IMG/VR virus record: IMGVR_UViG_3300027857_000012
Span: 62,001 to 126,000 of that record
Origin: a virus
DNA: 64,000 nucleotides
Reading direction: 5' to 3' (one strand)
Below, piece after piece: positions 1-9,370 of the stretch (positions are counted from its first letter, which is position 1; every line of letters starts with the position of its first letter). Made by a program: the position numbers and the translations under genes. The notes beneath the pieces were generated by a model, which searched no databases, was not told the DNA's origin, and saw only the letters and a list, made by a program, of their open reading frames with translations.

Positions 1-50
1 CGGACGGCCTCATGCAAGTGAAAAGGCAGGCAAATATTGAATCTAAATGA
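1..50 (+). CDS. 3' end of an upstream gene (partial)
   Basis: An open frame enters from the left edge and stops at TGA 48-50, overlapping the start of the next gene by 14 bases. Only about 15 residues are visible, so no function can be given. The overlap suggests the replication block is part of a longer operon that begins upstream of the window. Confidence 0.4.
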   Translation, partial: DGLMQVKRQANIESK

Positions 51-771
51 TCAACAAGAATTGATTGAACTTGCACGAGAATGCACGTGGAAGACGCAAG
101 ATCGTCTTCGACAAGAGGAACATGCGTTCATCGATAATGCATGCGTGTTCGTGCAATCAACATATACTGACGACTTCAAACGGTATCTTGCACTTGGATC
201 CATTCCACATATTGTTGATATGGATCTTGATCTCGCTGAGCAAGAAGGTCGTGAAAAACTGCAAATTCTCTGGAAGCAGAGTGGCATGTTCGAATTATTG
301 TATGATCGGTCACCATTGTTTGCAGGTCGACCAACACTTCCGATAGGAAATCTCCGGGCATCATTTTTGATTATCGGTGATGCACCAGGGCAAGGGAAAC
401 TTGTTCCCATTCATAATGAGTTTGATCGAACGTTGGCCTACGGGCCGAGTAGTCATATGCTTCGAAAAGCGCTTCTCTCGAATGGGTTGTATTACGATTG
501 TTGGTTTACAAATCTCTGTAAGTTGTCAATTCGAGAGAATGCTCCATCGAATGCAGAACAACGCGCATTGCATAAATCGATTCTTGATCAAGAATTAGCG
601 CTGTTAGTACCTGAACGGATTATTACACTCGGAACCCATGTGCATGAGGCATTCATAGCAATGTATGATGCACGATATGTGTTTAAAGTACCGCACCCTG
701 CATGGGCACATCGGACAAACATGACACCTCAAGCATATGGACAAATGATCAAGGAGCGATTGCATGCCTAA
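37..771 (+). CDS. Uracil-DNA glycosylase superfamily protein
   Basis: A 244-residue protein that probably removes uracil from DNA. The motif IIGDAPGQG (about residues 110-118) matches the GxxPG active-site loop of family 4/5-type glycosylases, and HPAW near residue 218 matches the C-terminal HPS-like motif. The N-terminal 100 residues are not recognised. The start is TTG; the same frame has a stop 18 bases upstream and a purine-rich stretch precedes it. Its 3' end overlaps the next gene by 8 bases. Presence beside thymidylate synthase and dCMP deaminase genes fits a virus that controls uracil in its DNA. No iron-sulphur cysteine set is obvious, so the exact family is open. Confidence 0.75.
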   Translation: MNLNDQQELIELARECTWKTQDRLRQEEHAFIDNACVFVQSTYTDDFKRYLALGSIPHIVDMDLDLAEQEGREKLQILWKQSGMFELLYDRSPLFAGRPTLPIGNLRASFLIIGDAPGQGKLVPIHNEFDRTLAYGPSSHMLRKALLSNGLYYDCWFTNLCKLSIRENAPSNAEQRALHKSILDQELALLVPERIITLGTHVHEAFIAMYDARYVFKVPHPAWAHRTNMTPQAYGQMIKERLHA

Positions 772-1852
772 GCGACGGATAGGGTACGCGTTTTGGGGAT
801 TCATGGCAGATGTTCGAATGCAATATGGACGCCCATTTTCAGCACCAGATGGGAACTATTTGCATTCATGGGCAATTCTGCATGGGTTTCAAGATGCAGG
901 GTGGGAAACAATTCGATTGTTTCCTGATCGAGACGCAGAGTATGTTCAATTGAATGGTGCAAATGCATTCAAAGCATTCTCACGAAATGACCGATGGCGA
1001 GCCTATGCTCGATCGATGCAAGCACATCATATCATCACGCCTAAAATGATACGCTGCGATTGGCCAGAGATTGATGTTGTACTACTCGAATGGCGTATGC
1101 CGACACCCAAAAATACACTACCACTTGAACATCCTGATTTTAATCCAGATCTTGTATTGCAACAACGACTTATTGAGCACTATACATCAAAAGGTGTGCC
1201 TATTCTCTGTCTCGATATGGACTGTTTGATGAATCCGGCGATCGATGATGCACTATTCCATCACGTATTTGAATTAGGATGGCGACGAGGTGCAGAGCAT
1301 CATATAGAAACACCATTTTATATGGATTCAATGAAACAATTTGCAATGGGAGCACATGCAAAAGAAATCGTCTATGTTGGTAATCGATATGATCGAGATC
1401 CATCATTTGAACAATTTTTTGGACATGGTGGACATGGATTTCAATATCATGTCTATGGTAACTGGCTCGAAGGTGGGAAAGATAGTCAAACTCGATGGCC
1501 ACATATTCAGTTTCATCCTCGAGCGCAACCATACGAGATTCGTGATGCGTATAAAATGGCTGCAGCTGTTCCATTGCTGATGAAGGATACATATGCACAA
1601 TATGGATTCATGACAGGTCGGTTACTCGAAGTGCTTTTATTTGGATCGATTCCATTTTTACCGATCACATTTCGTTCACCTCTGACATATGTGCCAGATG
1701 CATTTCGTATTTATGATGAAGCAGATATGTGCGCTCTTGCAGATTTCTTAGCATCTGAAACTGTTCGAGCATACATTCGAAATGAAATGATTGATGCACT
1801 TGAGTTTTGTGATATTGCACATTTTATTCGCAAGATCATGCACGTGTTATAA
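764..1852 (+). CDS. Glycosyltransferase-like protein (GT-B type)
   Basis: A 362-residue soluble protein. The C-terminal half contains GRLLEVLLFGSIPFLP (about residues 285-300), which resembles the donor-sugar-binding end of GT-B glycosyltransferases, where a conserved glutamate and a glycine follow the fold switch. The N-terminal half, with YGRPFSAPDGNYLHSW, is not recognised. A role in modifying viral DNA bases or a surface glycan is possible; being between a glycosylase and thymidylate synthase makes DNA modification attractive, but this is inference. The ATG overlaps the preceding gene by 8 bases. Confidence 0.5.
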   Translation: MPKRRIGYAFWGFMADVRMQYGRPFSAPDGNYLHSWAILHGFQDAGWETIRLFPDRDAEYVQLNGANAFKAFSRNDRWRAYARSMQAHHIITPKMIRCDWPEIDVVLLEWRMPTPKNTLPLEHPDFNPDLVLQQRLIEHYTSKGVPILCLDMDCLMNPAIDDALFHHVFELGWRRGAEHHIETPFYMDSMKQFAMGAHAKEIVYVGNRYDRDPSFEQFFGHGGHGFQYHVYGNWLEGGKDSQTRWPHIQFHPRAQPYEIRDAYKMAAAVPLLMKDTYAQYGFMTGRLLEVLLFGSIPFLPITFRSPLTYVPDAFRIYDEADMCALADFLASETVRAYIRNEMIDALEFCDIAHFIRKIMHVL

Positions 1853-1867
1853 TGGAGTGATAAAATA

Positions 1868-2767
1868 ATGGAAATTCATGTTGATACATTTGCTGAAGCA
1901 TATGAATGTTTACGACACCAACTATTGATGAATGGAAAAAATGAAACGCCTCGTGGACTCTTGACAAAAGAGCTACTTCATGTCACATTTGAATTGAGAA
2001 ATCCAAGGGCTCGTCTTTGGTTTCACCCTGAACGGAAATTCTCGTTACCATTTGCATGTGCAGAGGCGACGTTGCTTTTCGACCCAACGAATTACGTGAG
2101 CACAATCGCATTTTTTAATCAGCGAATGCGTCGATTTTCAGATGATGGTGTGCATCTCTATGGTGATTACGGAAAACGGATTGCAAGTTATCTGCCTGAT
2201 CTTGTGCGAAAATTAAGAAATGATCCATCGACACGCCAAGCGATTGTGCCAATTTTACATATTGATGATATTCGTGCAGAAACAAAAGATTTTCCATGCA
2301 CATCAACATTACATTTTTTGATTCGAGAGAATAAGTTGCATCTTTTTGTATCAATGCGATCAAATGATCTATACTGGGGAACAGGATATGATGTCTTCGT
2401 CTTCACAATTTTACAAGAAATTCTTGCAAACGAGTTAGATATCGAGATGGGGTCGTACTATCACACAGCACATTCACTTCATGTGTATGAACAGCATTTC
2501 GAGTGGCTTAAGACAATGACAGGTGTGCAGGATATTATCTTTTCTGTGCCATATCGTCTTCATGATATGCTACACCTTGTCTTGCTCGCAAAACAATGTA
2601 AAATTATGAATGAGGAAGCATTTTCAGAATGTCCAGATGCGTTTGAATATGTCTTTGAGCAGTATGCTCGGAAGAAACGACATCTTCCACTATCAGAAAA
2701 ATCACATTATCACGCTTGGACGATTCCATTTCTCACACATACACATGAGGCGCTGAATGACAAATAA
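1868..2767 (+). CDS. thyA: Thymidylate synthase family protein (ThyA type)
   Basis: A 299-residue member of the ThyA / dCMP hydroxymethylase family, which adds a one-carbon unit to dUMP or dCMP. The catalytic cysteine is in DFPCTSTLHF (about residue 142), followed by the phosphate- and nucleotide-binding RSNDLYWGTGYD block and YYHTAHSLHVYEQHF, the counterpart of the conserved DxHxYxNH segment. The Asp/Asn that separates dUMP from dCMP specificity is not clear from motif reading: here the DLYWGTGYDVF stretch has D where ThyA has N, which hints at dCMP activity. A GGAG element lies 14 bases before ATG. A weak extended -10 (TATAAT 1848-1853) precedes it. Confidence 0.8.
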   Translation: MEIHVDTFAEAYECLRHQLLMNGKNETPRGLLTKELLHVTFELRNPRARLWFHPERKFSLPFACAEATLLFDPTNYVSTIAFFNQRMRRFSDDGVHLYGDYGKRIASYLPDLVRKLRNDPSTRQAIVPILHIDDIRAETKDFPCTSTLHFLIRENKLHLFVSMRSNDLYWGTGYDVFVFTILQEILANELDIEMGSYYHTAHSLHVYEQHFEWLKTMTGVQDIIFSVPYRLHDMLHLVLLAKQCKIMNEEAFSECPDAFEYVFEQYARKKRHLPLSEKSHYHAWTIPFLTHTHEALNDK

Positions 2768-5609
2768 AAGTAATGTGAAAGTGATGCCATATGTGTCACT
2801 ACATGCACACAGCGCATATAGTGATTATGATGGTGCAGGTAAGCCACTTGATCGAGCAAAACGCGCAAAACGACTTGGGCAAACTGCATTGACCATAAGT
2901 GACCATGGCACAATGAGTGGAGTGATCGATCATTACTTCGCGTGTAAAGAAGTTGGCATTAAACCAATTCTCGGGATTGAAGCATATCACGCAGTTGAGT
3001 TTCCGCCATCAGATGAAATGAAGCGATATCATCTCACATTGATGGCAGAAACACTTGACGGATACTATAATCTCTGTCAAGCATCGACAGAAGCAAATTT
3101 AGTCAACTTTTATCGAAAACCGATTATGACTTTTGAAACACTTCAAAAATATCGAGAAGGTGTCATTTGTTTATCCGGATGTGTGTTAGGATGTTTGCCA
3201 CAAACATTGCTCACAGATGGATTTGATGCAGCATGTCGACATGCAGAAACATTCCTCAACATTTATGGCGATCGATTTTACTTTGAAGTGCAACCACAAG
3301 AATTTGATGATCAAAAGCGAGCGAATGATGGAATTCTCGCACTTGCAGATAAATTCGCTCGACCACTTGTCATGACATCTGATTCACATTATGTTGCACC
3401 TGAAGATTTAGATACATATCTCGTGATGCGCAAGATGGGGTATCACCCCCCTAAAAAGAATGAAACAGAACTCACAGATGATATGTTCGAACTCGAACGA
3501 GACCAGTGGGAAGAAGGTATTCGACAACAATATGGAAAATTATATCTTCCGTCTGGTGAAGAACTTGCGCGTCGATGGTATGGATTGATGGGAACAGATG
3601 GCTCGGCGTATGTTCTTGAATCACAAACAATTGCAGATCGCTGCGTCGTTGAACTCGATTTTCCTGAACTTGTGCCTCAAGCGTCACTTGAATTGGATGC
3701 GTCAGGCAATCCAATTCCATCTGAGAAAATCCTTGCGCGAAAGGTTCGACAAGGTTTGATTGAAATGGGCAAGTGGAATTACTATGAAACTCGAACAGTG
3801 ACATTTGGCGATACAACGATGGAAGAACAATATCGACCATATGTTGATCGAGTGAAACAAGAACTTGCTGTGATTGTTGAAAAGAAATATGCTGATTACT
3901 TTTTGCTTGTTGCGGATATGGTTGACGAAGCGAGACGAAAAAAAATTGCTGTTGGTCCAGGAAGAGGATCGGGTGTTGGATCACTCGTTGCGAGAGCAAT
4001 TGGAATCACAGAAGTTGATCCTGTCGCACAAGGATGCATGTTCGAACGATTTCTTCAGCCATCACGTATGTCACTACCTGATTTCGATGTTGATTTTGAC
4101 CCATATCGTCGGCAAGAAATATTTGATTACATGATGCAGAAATATAACGGGCGAGCAGCCCCTATTTGTAACATTAATCGACTTACAAAAGATAGTTTAA
4201 TCAACGATTTGTGCAAAGTGCTTAACATTCCTGATGAAATTAAGCTACTGATGAAGAAACTCATCGGTGCACTTGGCATTGGTAAAGATAACACAATTAT
4301 TCCTGAGTACGATAAGCTTGCTCGACAACCCGATCTTCGAAAAATTGATCAAACATACTCAGAAGTCATTAAACATTTTTGTAAATTATATGGCGGTATG
4401 CGAGGATATTCGCAACACGCGAGTGGACTTGCCATTTCAAGTGGCAATCTATCACAGTTCGTGCCATTGTTTGTTCGTGGCCCGAAAGATGCTCGAAAGA
4501 CATATACATCGTATGAAATGTCTGCGCTCAATAAGCTGAATATCGTCAAAATCGACATTCTAGGTCTCGATGCCGTGACTGCATTACAACGAATGTGTAA
4601 ACTGACATTCGTTGATTATCATGATATCCCGTTGGATGATCATGCAACATTTCATGCATACCAACAATTGAACGTTGTTGGCATCTTTCAATTTGAAAGT
4701 CCTGGTGCACAAGCGATCTTGAAAGCAGTGCAGCCAGAATCAATTTCTGAGTTGACAGCATGCAATGCATTGAATCGACCAGGATCACTCGAACTAAAGC
4801 AACTTGATGTGTATGTCGATGGAAAACGTGGACATATCGACATGTCTACACCACTTTCACAATGTTGCCTCGATTCATATGGTGCTCTGATTTATCAAGA
4901 GCACGTGATGCAGGCGTGCCGAGACATTGGTGATATGTCATGGGCATCATCGATCAAAGTGATGAAACAACTCCATGGGATGAATGCTCGAACAAGTCCA
5001 TTAGCGCAAGAGTTCATCCAAGGTGCAATGCGAAAGCACCATTTGAGTGAACAAGAAGCGTGGGAACTCTATACGAAGTTGACAGGATACACATTTAACA
5101 AGGGACATGCAGCAGCATATTCAATTCTGTCATATTGGTTGATGTGGATGAAAGTGCACTTTCCATTTGAGTTTTTCCTCTCGATTTTACAACTCGAAGG
5201 TAACGACATCAAACGAAAAGAAATTGAATGTGATGCAACTCGAAATAAGGTAGTCGTGTTACTTCCACATGTGAATGGTGGTGAGAATTATGAGTTTGTG
5301 CATATTCAAGGAGAACGAGCCATTCGAGGTGGTCTTCGGTGTGTCGATGGCGTTGGCCCAGTGATTGCAAAATCAATTGGACGTGATTGGAAGGAAAATG
5401 GTGATTTTCAAAGTACAGATGATATGCTTCGTCGAGTAAATGGAATTGATAAAAAGGGTGGCCCCGGCAAATCACCAGTTAATTCTCGAGCATTGCAAGC
5501 ACTCCAAAATTCTGGCGCACTTGAGTTTAATTTTGAAGTATATAAGTCAAGGTGTATCGCGTACCTTTCAAGTCTCAATGCGAGAAAATCAGCAAGAAGG
5601 TTTGTATGA
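2757..5609 (+). CDS. dnaE: DNA polymerase III alpha subunit, short form (DnaE type)
   Basis: The replicative C-family polymerase, 950 residues. It starts with a PHP domain (SLHAHSAYSDYDGA about residue 13, then TISDHGTMSG), followed by palm motifs: GPGRGSGVGSLVARA and PDFDVDFDPYR carry the catalytic aspartates. YQEHVM and FNKGHAAAYS lie in the finger and C-terminal parts. The protein ends soon after a helix-hairpin-helix-like segment, so it is about 200 residues shorter than cellular DnaE and seems to lack the OB-fold and tau-binding C terminus. ATG overlaps thyA by 11 bases; a second in-frame ATG at 2784 is an alternative start. It is translationally coupled to recA by an ATGA junction. Confidence 0.9.
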   Translation: MTNKSNVKVMPYVSLHAHSAYSDYDGAGKPLDRAKRAKRLGQTALTISDHGTMSGVIDHYFACKEVGIKPILGIEAYHAVEFPPSDEMKRYHLTLMAETLDGYYNLCQASTEANLVNFYRKPIMTFETLQKYREGVICLSGCVLGCLPQTLLTDGFDAACRHAETFLNIYGDRFYFEVQPQEFDDQKRANDGILALADKFARPLVMTSDSHYVAPEDLDTYLVMRKMGYHPPKKNETELTDDMFELERDQWEEGIRQQYGKLYLPSGEELARRWYGLMGTDGSAYVLESQTIADRCVVELDFPELVPQASLELDASGNPIPSEKILARKVRQGLIEMGKWNYYETRTVTFGDTTMEEQYRPYVDRVKQELAVIVEKKYADYFLLVADMVDEARRKKIAVGPGRGSGVGSLVARAIGITEVDPVAQGCMFERFLQPSRMSLPDFDVDFDPYRRQEIFDYMMQKYNGRAAPICNINRLTKDSLINDLCKVLNIPDEIKLLMKKLIGALGIGKDNTIIPEYDKLARQPDLRKIDQTYSEVIKHFCKLYGGMRGYSQHASGLAISSGNLSQFVPLFVRGPKDARKTYTSYEMSALNKLNIVKIDILGLDAVTALQRMCKLTFVDYHDIPLDDHATFHAYQQLNVVGIFQFESPGAQAILKAVQPESISELTACNALNRPGSLELKQLDVYVDGKRGHIDMSTPLSQCCLDSYGALIYQEHVMQACRDIGDMSWASSIKVMKQLHGMNARTSPLAQEFIQGAMRKHHLSEQEAWELYTKLTGYTFNKGHAAAYSILSYWLMWMKVHFPFEFFLSILQLEGNDIKRKEIECDATRNKVVVLLPHVNGGENYEFVHIQGERAIRGGLRCVDGVGPVIAKSIGRDWKENGDFQSTDDMLRRVNGIDKKGGPGKSPVNSRALQALQNSGALEFNFEVYKSRCIAYLSSLNARKSARRFV

Positions 5610-6574
5610 AAGCGAGACCAACAGCGTCATCAATTCGAGCAGCTACCGCATCATTCGTTGAACGTCAAAATCTCGTCAAGAAAAAGCAGGAAGCGATGGT
5701 CCAGTTACTTGATACATACGTTGATGAAACAGAATTTGTATCAACTGGGCTTGCATCAATTGATGCAATGCTCGGTGGTGGAATCCCGACAGGGAAAATT
5801 CTACAGATCTATGGACCAAATCAAGCAGGAAAGACATCCCTTTGTCTGCACATTGCAGCAAAATATGATTTCTGTGTTTGGATTGATGCAGAATCAACGC
5901 TTTCAAAAGAACGAGCAGTTCTCTTAGGTGTTAATCCGAAGCGATTCTTATTAGTTTCACCAGAGACAGGCGAACAAGCGATTGACGCCATCAAACAATA
6001 TATCAAGGCAAATGTGCCTCTCATTGTCGTTGACAGTGTCGCGGCCATGGTGCCTGCAAAACAATTGATTGTTGATGAGAAAGAAACGCCTGAAAAACAG
6101 GCTGGCATTTCTCTGACAGCCGGATTGATGTCGAGGCACATTTTCTCCATCGCAAATGCGTGTCGACTTTCAGGTGTGACTGTTCTGTTTGTGAATCAGG
6201 TGCGTGATAAAGTTGGTGGCTTTATGTCCTTTGGACCACAAATATACACACCTGGAGGGAGAGCACTGGGACATGCATTGTCGATGAATATCAAAATGGA
6301 TCGATCTGGAAAATTGAAAGTATCAGATGATACACTTGGCATTACAATTAAACTTGCAATGGAAAAGAACAAGGTGACACATCCATTCTTGGATGCAGAG
6401 GTCGGACTCATTTTTGATGCTGGATTCATGGAACTTGCTGCTGCAAAAGAAGAATTGAAACCAGCAAGAGCACGATCACTTGCACGTCGTCGTGCTCGTT
6501 TAGGAATTGCAGGTGGAGTTGAACATGAGGAGGAGATACAAGACGAGGGTGAGGACGATCCTGATGTCGAGTGA
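5606..6574 (+). CDS. recA: RecA recombinase
   Basis: The strand-exchange ATPase, 322 residues. Walker A is GPNQAGKTS, Walker B is LIVVDSVAAMVP, and NQVRDKVGGF followed by TPGGRALG matches loop L1/L2 of RecA. The start at 5606 is chosen because AGAAGG lies 6 bases upstream and the ATG overlaps the dnaE stop (ATGA). The C terminus is rich in glutamate and aspartate, as in cellular RecA. Its position in the same operon as the polymerase supports recombination-dependent replication. Confidence 0.92.
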   Translation: MKARPTASSIRAATASFVERQNLVKKKQEAMVQLLDTYVDETEFVSTGLASIDAMLGGGIPTGKILQIYGPNQAGKTSLCLHIAAKYDFCVWIDAESTLSKERAVLLGVNPKRFLLVSPETGEQAIDAIKQYIKANVPLIVVDSVAAMVPAKQLIVDEKETPEKQAGISLTAGLMSRHIFSIANACRLSGVTVLFVNQVRDKVGGFMSFGPQIYTPGGRALGHALSMNIKMDRSGKLKVSDDTLGITIKLAMEKNKVTHPFLDAEVGLIFDAGFMELAAAKEELKPARARSLARRRARLGIAGGVEHEEEIQDEGEDDPDVE

Positions 6575-6824
6575 CGAACATGAAATTTCTATTCAATTTG
6601 AACAGACAGCCCGTCTTGTGCTTAAAGAACTCCCGCTTCGAGCGCAAGCGTGGACGTCACATGACCTGTTTAAAGTCAATGAGCTTCTGGTTGATTTTGC
6701 GCTTTATGTTGCCAAGCAAGTGCAATGTAGTGGTGTTGATTTGTGGAGTGATCAAAAACTTGAACATTTTGTCCATACGATGAAGGATGTGCATGAGGAT
6801 GATCACTCCACATTTACATTGTGA
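6564..6824 (+). CDS. Small protein of unknown function
   Basis: An 86-residue acidic protein beginning MSSDEHEISIQF. It overlaps recA by 11 bases, with GAGG upstream, so it is probably translated from the same mRNA. No domain is recognised. A longer in-frame ORF (from 6507) would start inside recA and has no ribosome binding site. Confidence 0.6.
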   Translation: MSSDEHEISIQFEQTARLVLKELPLRAQAWTSHDLFKVNELLVDFALYVAKQVQCSGVDLWSDQKLEHFVHTMKDVHEDDHSTFTL

Positions 6825-6875
6825 GATGATAGAATTTACATCTTATTCTTTTTCAACACCCAAAATGTGTTGAGG

Positions 6876-7751
6876 ATGTATGAAAGTATAACAAAAATGC
6901 CAAATGAAGGTGATCAGTTGCTGAATGCAATGCTTTCTGGAGACATGTTTTCAATGAAACTCCAAAAAGTGTTGAATCAAATGTTTGTGGATGATGCAAA
7001 ACAGAAAGCTCAAAATGACCCAAGAGAAGGACTCCATGCATCATCAATTCTTGCCCCATTTACTGGTGTCACTCGATTATGTTTTCGTGAACATGTTCTA
7101 AATAAATTTTATCTTCCGATACATGATTTGCTTGCACCAGATACACTTCGAACATTTCTTGTCGGATGGTATTTGCACTTAATGTGGCAACGATTATTCA
7201 AGCAAAGTGGATACGCTGTTGAGGTTGAGAAAACACGTATTGACGAGAAATGGGGGGTGTATCATACCCCAGATGTAATTGCACGATTTCCGCATCTCTC
7301 AGGAAATCATCTCTATATCATTGAAATCAAAACAATGAATGCACGATCATTTGAAAAAGCAGTCGAGCTGAGTGATCCAAGAAGAAGCCACGAAGGTGCT
7401 TTTAAACAAGCACAGTTGTATATGTATTTAACAAATGTGCCAGAGGCTGTCATTCTATTGCACAATAAAAACACTAGTGAATTTGTTACATTCACCATAC
7501 AACTCGATAAAGTATTTATCCAACCATATATTGATCGGTTGGATATACTTGTACAACTCTATGAAAGATACGCGCAAGAACGTCGTTTACCAAAACGTGT
7601 CTGTGAACACAGTGACACGCCACGGGCGAAACGATGCCCAATGCGAGATGTGTGTTGGGTCGCAAATGATGCTGAGCGACAAACATGTCTTCGAGGCACT
7701 CTTGTGAACCCAACACAAAGGAATGTATCATTAACACATGAAGAAGAATAA
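6876..7751 (+). CDS. Cas4/RecB-like PD-(D/E)XK nuclease
   Basis: A 291-residue probable single-strand DNA exonuclease. A first cysteine in RLCFRE (about residue 70) and a C-terminal cluster CEHS...RCPMRDVCW provide four cysteines placed like the iron-sulphur site of Cas4 and AddB-type nucleases. Between them, TPDVIARF and YIIEIKTMN give the D...ExK catalytic motif. No CRISPR genes are nearby, so a phage recombination role beside RecA and two resolvases is more likely than spacer acquisition. The start is uncertain: GTG 6867, ATG 6876 or ATG 6897 are in frame, none with a strong binding site. Confidence 0.8.
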   Translation: MYESITKMPNEGDQLLNAMLSGDMFSMKLQKVLNQMFVDDAKQKAQNDPREGLHASSILAPFTGVTRLCFREHVLNKFYLPIHDLLAPDTLRTFLVGWYLHLMWQRLFKQSGYAVEVEKTRIDEKWGVYHTPDVIARFPHLSGNHLYIIEIKTMNARSFEKAVELSDPRRSHEGAFKQAQLYMYLTNVPEAVILLHNKNTSEFVTFTIQLDKVFIQPYIDRLDILVQLYERYAQERRLPKRVCEHSDTPRAKRCPMRDVCWVANDAERQTCLRGTLVNPTQRNVSLTHEEE

Positions 7752-8313
7752 AACGTCACCACAGAGTATCATATTCGATACAACAATTGTGCTCGGGATC
7801 GACTACTCATATAAGGAAGTCGGTCTTGCCATTCTATATAAAGGGTCAGTTGAATATGTTGATCGAATCAATTTTCAACTTATTGAAGCAAAAAACAATG
7901 TTAAGTTGAGAAAAAAGCATCGTCGAGCAATTCTTCGAAAGAAAGTTGATTCACTCGTTAATGCATATCATGTGACAGCCATTATTGTCGAGCGAATTCG
8001 ATTGTTTAGTCGTGGGTTCGTCTCGATGCCAACAATTATCGCGCTCGGAGAGTTGATTGCTGCAATCATTGATGCTGTGCCAGATGCGCTTCCAGTATTT
8101 TCGACAGAAACGAGGGTGTGGAAAAAGCGAATTCATGGGAATGCAAGTGCCCAAAAACAAGATACGGTGAAGTGGGCGCAACAACACATGACAATTAGTT
8201 TATTTATGCAACGTGGTGAACGGTCATTTACGCATAATGAAGCAGATGCACTTGCACTTGCATTCTTTGCGTATCATGCAGATGCACCACGGTTTCTGAA
8301 ACGAGAAGAGTAA
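7738..8313 (+). CDS. RuvC-like Holliday junction resolvase
   Basis: A 191-residue RNase H-fold nuclease. VLGIDYSYKEVGLAI (about residues 18-32) holds the first catalytic aspartate, IIVERIRLFSRG the glutamate, and HNEADALALAFF the C-terminal acidic pair, the order seen in RuvC. It overlaps the Cas4-like gene by 14 bases. It likely cuts branched DNA produced by the RecA and polymerase encoded upstream. Confidence 0.75.
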   Translation: MKKNKTSPQSIIFDTTIVLGIDYSYKEVGLAILYKGSVEYVDRINFQLIEAKNNVKLRKKHRRAILRKKVDSLVNAYHVTAIIVERIRLFSRGFVSMPTIIALGELIAAIIDAVPDALPVFSTETRVWKKRIHGNASAQKQDTVKWAQQHMTISLFMQRGERSFTHNEADALALAFFAYHADAPRFLKREE

Positions 8314-8546
8314 TGCGTCACTATGCTGTGTTTTTTGATGTACCGTCCGAACCTTACGTCTGTTCTCAAATGGAAAAATGCCAACGACGAGTGACTGTGC
8401 TGTATGCATTAAAACAACAATCAACGAAGGTTGGAGTGATTTTATGGGCAGCATGTCAGGAATGTTTTGAAAAAGTGCCACACCAAAATATTCTACTCAC
8501 TATTCAATTAGAAAGTGTTGAGAATGAAAAAACGACAATGGAATGA
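8313..8546 (+). CDS. Small protein of unknown function
   Basis: A 77-residue protein with a TAATG overlap to the resolvase gene. It has four cysteines (VCSQMEKC and AACQEC), possibly metal binding. It overlaps the next gene by 23 bases. No family is recognised. Confidence 0.6.
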   Translation: MRHYAVFFDVPSEPYVCSQMEKCQRRVTVLYALKQQSTKVGVILWAACQECFEKVPHQNILLTIQLESVENEKTTME

Positions 8547-8910
8547 TCGAGAACGACTTATTCTCAAACGAATTCTGCATGCTCAGCGCCAGCCAGCTTC
8601 TGGCGCGAACTGGTTATTCAAAGAAGATGGCGTCGCGCCAGAATTACTCTATCAGTTAAAGTCGACAGAGCATCGATCAATTACTTTGCAATTAGATGAT
8701 TTGCTCATACTTCGAACACATGCACAGGCCCTTCAGAAGGCTCCAGTGTTTGTTCTCGATTTTGTTGGTGGGCCTCTTCTCCTATGTGTTGGGTTAAGTG
8801 ACATTTTTCGAGTGGCACAAGCACTTTTTCAAGATGGTGCTATCTCAATAAAATCACTTGAAGAAAGTGCGCAACTAACACATGATATCGACGACCTCGA
8901 TCATTTGTAA
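8524..8910 (+). CDS. Hjc-like PD-(D/E)XK resolvase candidate
   Basis: A 128-residue protein. PASGANWLFKED followed by ELLYQLKSTEHRSI resembles the G...D...ExK core of archaeal and phage Hjc-type Holliday junction resolvases; the lysine in QLKST would be catalytic. The later KAPVFVLDFVG strand fits the same fold. The start at 8524 is the shortest good ATG; 8515 is a GTG/ATG alternative. It would be a second resolvase directly after the RuvC-like one. This is a motif-level assignment only. Confidence 0.5.
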   Translation: MKKRQWNDRERLILKRILHAQRQPASGANWLFKEDGVAPELLYQLKSTEHRSITLQLDDLLILRTHAQALQKAPVFVLDFVGGPLLLCVGLSDIFRVAQALFQDGAISIKSLEESAQLTHDIDDLDHL

Positions 8911-8939
8911 TGTACATCGATACAATTGCATGATATAAT
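8911..8939 (+). promoter_or_regulatory. TGTACA-17-TATAAT promoter
   Basis: TGTACA at 8911-8916, 17 bases, TATAAT at 8934-8939 with TGA in front (extended -10). It begins right after the resolvase stop codon and should start transcription near 8946, ahead of the gene at 8959. Confidence 0.75.
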
Positions 8940-8958
8940 GCAGAAAGACGAAATCATA

Positions 8959-9348
8959 ATGAAAGAACAACGACGACGAGATGTTCCATGCACATGGTCC
9001 CCTATGACAATAAAAGGTGGCGACATTTCGTTCTCTGTAAGCGTTGTCGCAGTTGATCTCACCTCTGGCATGCAGATTCAATTGCTGCACTCAAAACCAC
9101 TGTTTGCAGCAGTGACTGTGGGTGAGGAAACAATTAAATTAGGTGAATGCAGTGTTCAAAGAGCGATCATGAGCGCTGACGGAAGCATGAAACTCGTGTT
9201 TGCAAGCCACCTCAGTACATGGCTTTTAACAACTGAACAACAAATACAATTTCTTGATCGACTCATCACGCTTGTCATCCTTGATCTATCGAAAAACGCC
9301 ATGATTGCCGAAGAGAATGATGAGGAGGATGACGAAAGTATAACGTAA
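8959..9348 (+). CDS. Protein of unknown function
   Basis: A 129-residue protein starting MKEQRRRDVPCTW. The longer frame from 8926 is rejected because it would start upstream of the predicted transcription start near 8946. The C terminus is very acidic (EENDEEDDES), as in some single-stranded-DNA-binding proteins, but no OB-fold motif can be recognised, so no function is claimed. Confidence 0.65.
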   Translation: MKEQRRRDVPCTWSPMTIKGGDISFSVSVVAVDLTSGMQIQLLHSKPLFAAVTVGEETIKLGECSVQRAIMSADGSMKLVFASHLSTWLLTTEQQIQFLDRLITLVILDLSKNAMIAEENDEEDDESIT

Positions 9349-9370
9349 ATATAAATTGAAAGGAAACACA

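Noticed and set aside
1825-1853. Full family promoter before thyA
   Set aside because: The extended -10 is good, but the -35 reads TATTCG and it lies inside a coding region.
6876-7751. Cas4-like gene as a sign of a CRISPR system
   Set aside because: No cas1, cas2 or repeat array is seen anywhere in the window; the neighbours are recombination genes.
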